Shown piece after piece: positions 6,512 through 6,586 of a stretch of DNA of 6,586 nt. Origin of the DNA: Spartobacteria bacterium (GTDB taxonomy: Bacteria > Verrucomicrobiota > Verrucomicrobiia > Chthoniobacterales > Chthoniobacteraceae); the NCBI GenBank assembly GCA_025355595.1, contig JANXZI010000534.1:1-6586 (forward strand), read 5' to 3'. How positions within the stretch are numbered: the stretch's first letter is position 1; the number at the start of each line of letters is the position of its first letter. A program made the translations under genes and the position numbers. The notes below the pieces were generated by a model. It was given only the letters and a program-made list of their open reading frames with translations, was not told where the DNA came from and ran no database searches.

Positions 6512-6586
6512 CTACTCGCGGTTCATCACGTACGCATCCGGGCTGCGCGCACCGGGCGCAAGCACCGTGAGCGTCGTCTCTTTTCC
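6512..6586 (-). pseudogene. Upstream part of the same TPR/macroglobulin-like gene, ending at an in-frame TAG, partial at window edge
   Basis: Reading in the same frame as the downstream CDS, 24 codons from the window edge encode a peptide containing TLTVLAPGARSPDAYVMNRE, followed by TAG (6512-6514). After the TAG the frame continues without another stop: RFELAKKLFEENALAEAR, then the GTG at 6457. Both flanks look like one continuous protein. The segment after the TAG is helical and charged like the rest of the N-terminal region. The real start of the gene lies outside the window. A single base change (for example TAC to TAG, plus-strand position 6512 G to C) would explain the break. It may be a true nonsense mutation, a sequence error, or a read-through stop. 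Confidence 0.6.

Overview
This is a GC-rich window with tightly packed bacterial genes. It holds five recognisable protein-coding regions and no RNA genes, insertion sequences or CRISPR arrays. The base composition, the large TPR plus macroglobulin-like protein and the secreted pectate-lyase-like enzyme suggest the Planctomycetota-Verrucomicrobiota group, most likely Verrucomicrobiota. That is an inference from gene style; there is no marker gene to prove it.

Left half, minus strand (about 3075 down to 88): three genes form a compact, translationally coupled operon. In order of transcription they are a condensation-type/wax-ester-synthase-like acyltransferase, a lipoprotein alpha/beta hydrolase with a GHSQG nucleophile motif, and a multi-pass membrane methyltransferase of the isoprenylcysteine carboxyl methyltransferase (ICMT) type. 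The first pair overlaps by 4 bases (ATGA) and the second by 11 bases. Acyl transfer, envelope-anchored hydrolysis and membrane-embedded methylation suggest joint work on a lipid or other hydrophobic metabolite, but the substrate cannot be read from the sequence.

Middle, plus strand (about 3376 to 4710): a divergently transcribed gene encodes a secreted right-handed parallel beta-helix protein. Its Asp cluster and GNGFK motif match polysaccharide lyase family 9 (pectate lyase Pel9A-like). The roughly 300 bases between the two divergent starts contain a short inverted repeat and no strong promoter that I can recognise.

Right part, minus strand (6586 down to 4775): the gene encodes TPR-like repeats followed by macroglobulin-like beta domains, and it enters from beyond the window. 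Its frame is clearly coding on both sides of an in-frame TAG at 6512-6514. The gene is therefore broken by a nonsense change, split in two, or affected by a one-base sequence error. It converges on the lyase gene across a 64-base gap that contains a nested inverted repeat.

The most useful points for follow-up are the in-frame TAG, the acyltransferase-lipase-methyltransferase operon, and the degenerate HHxxxDG motif of the acyltransferase.
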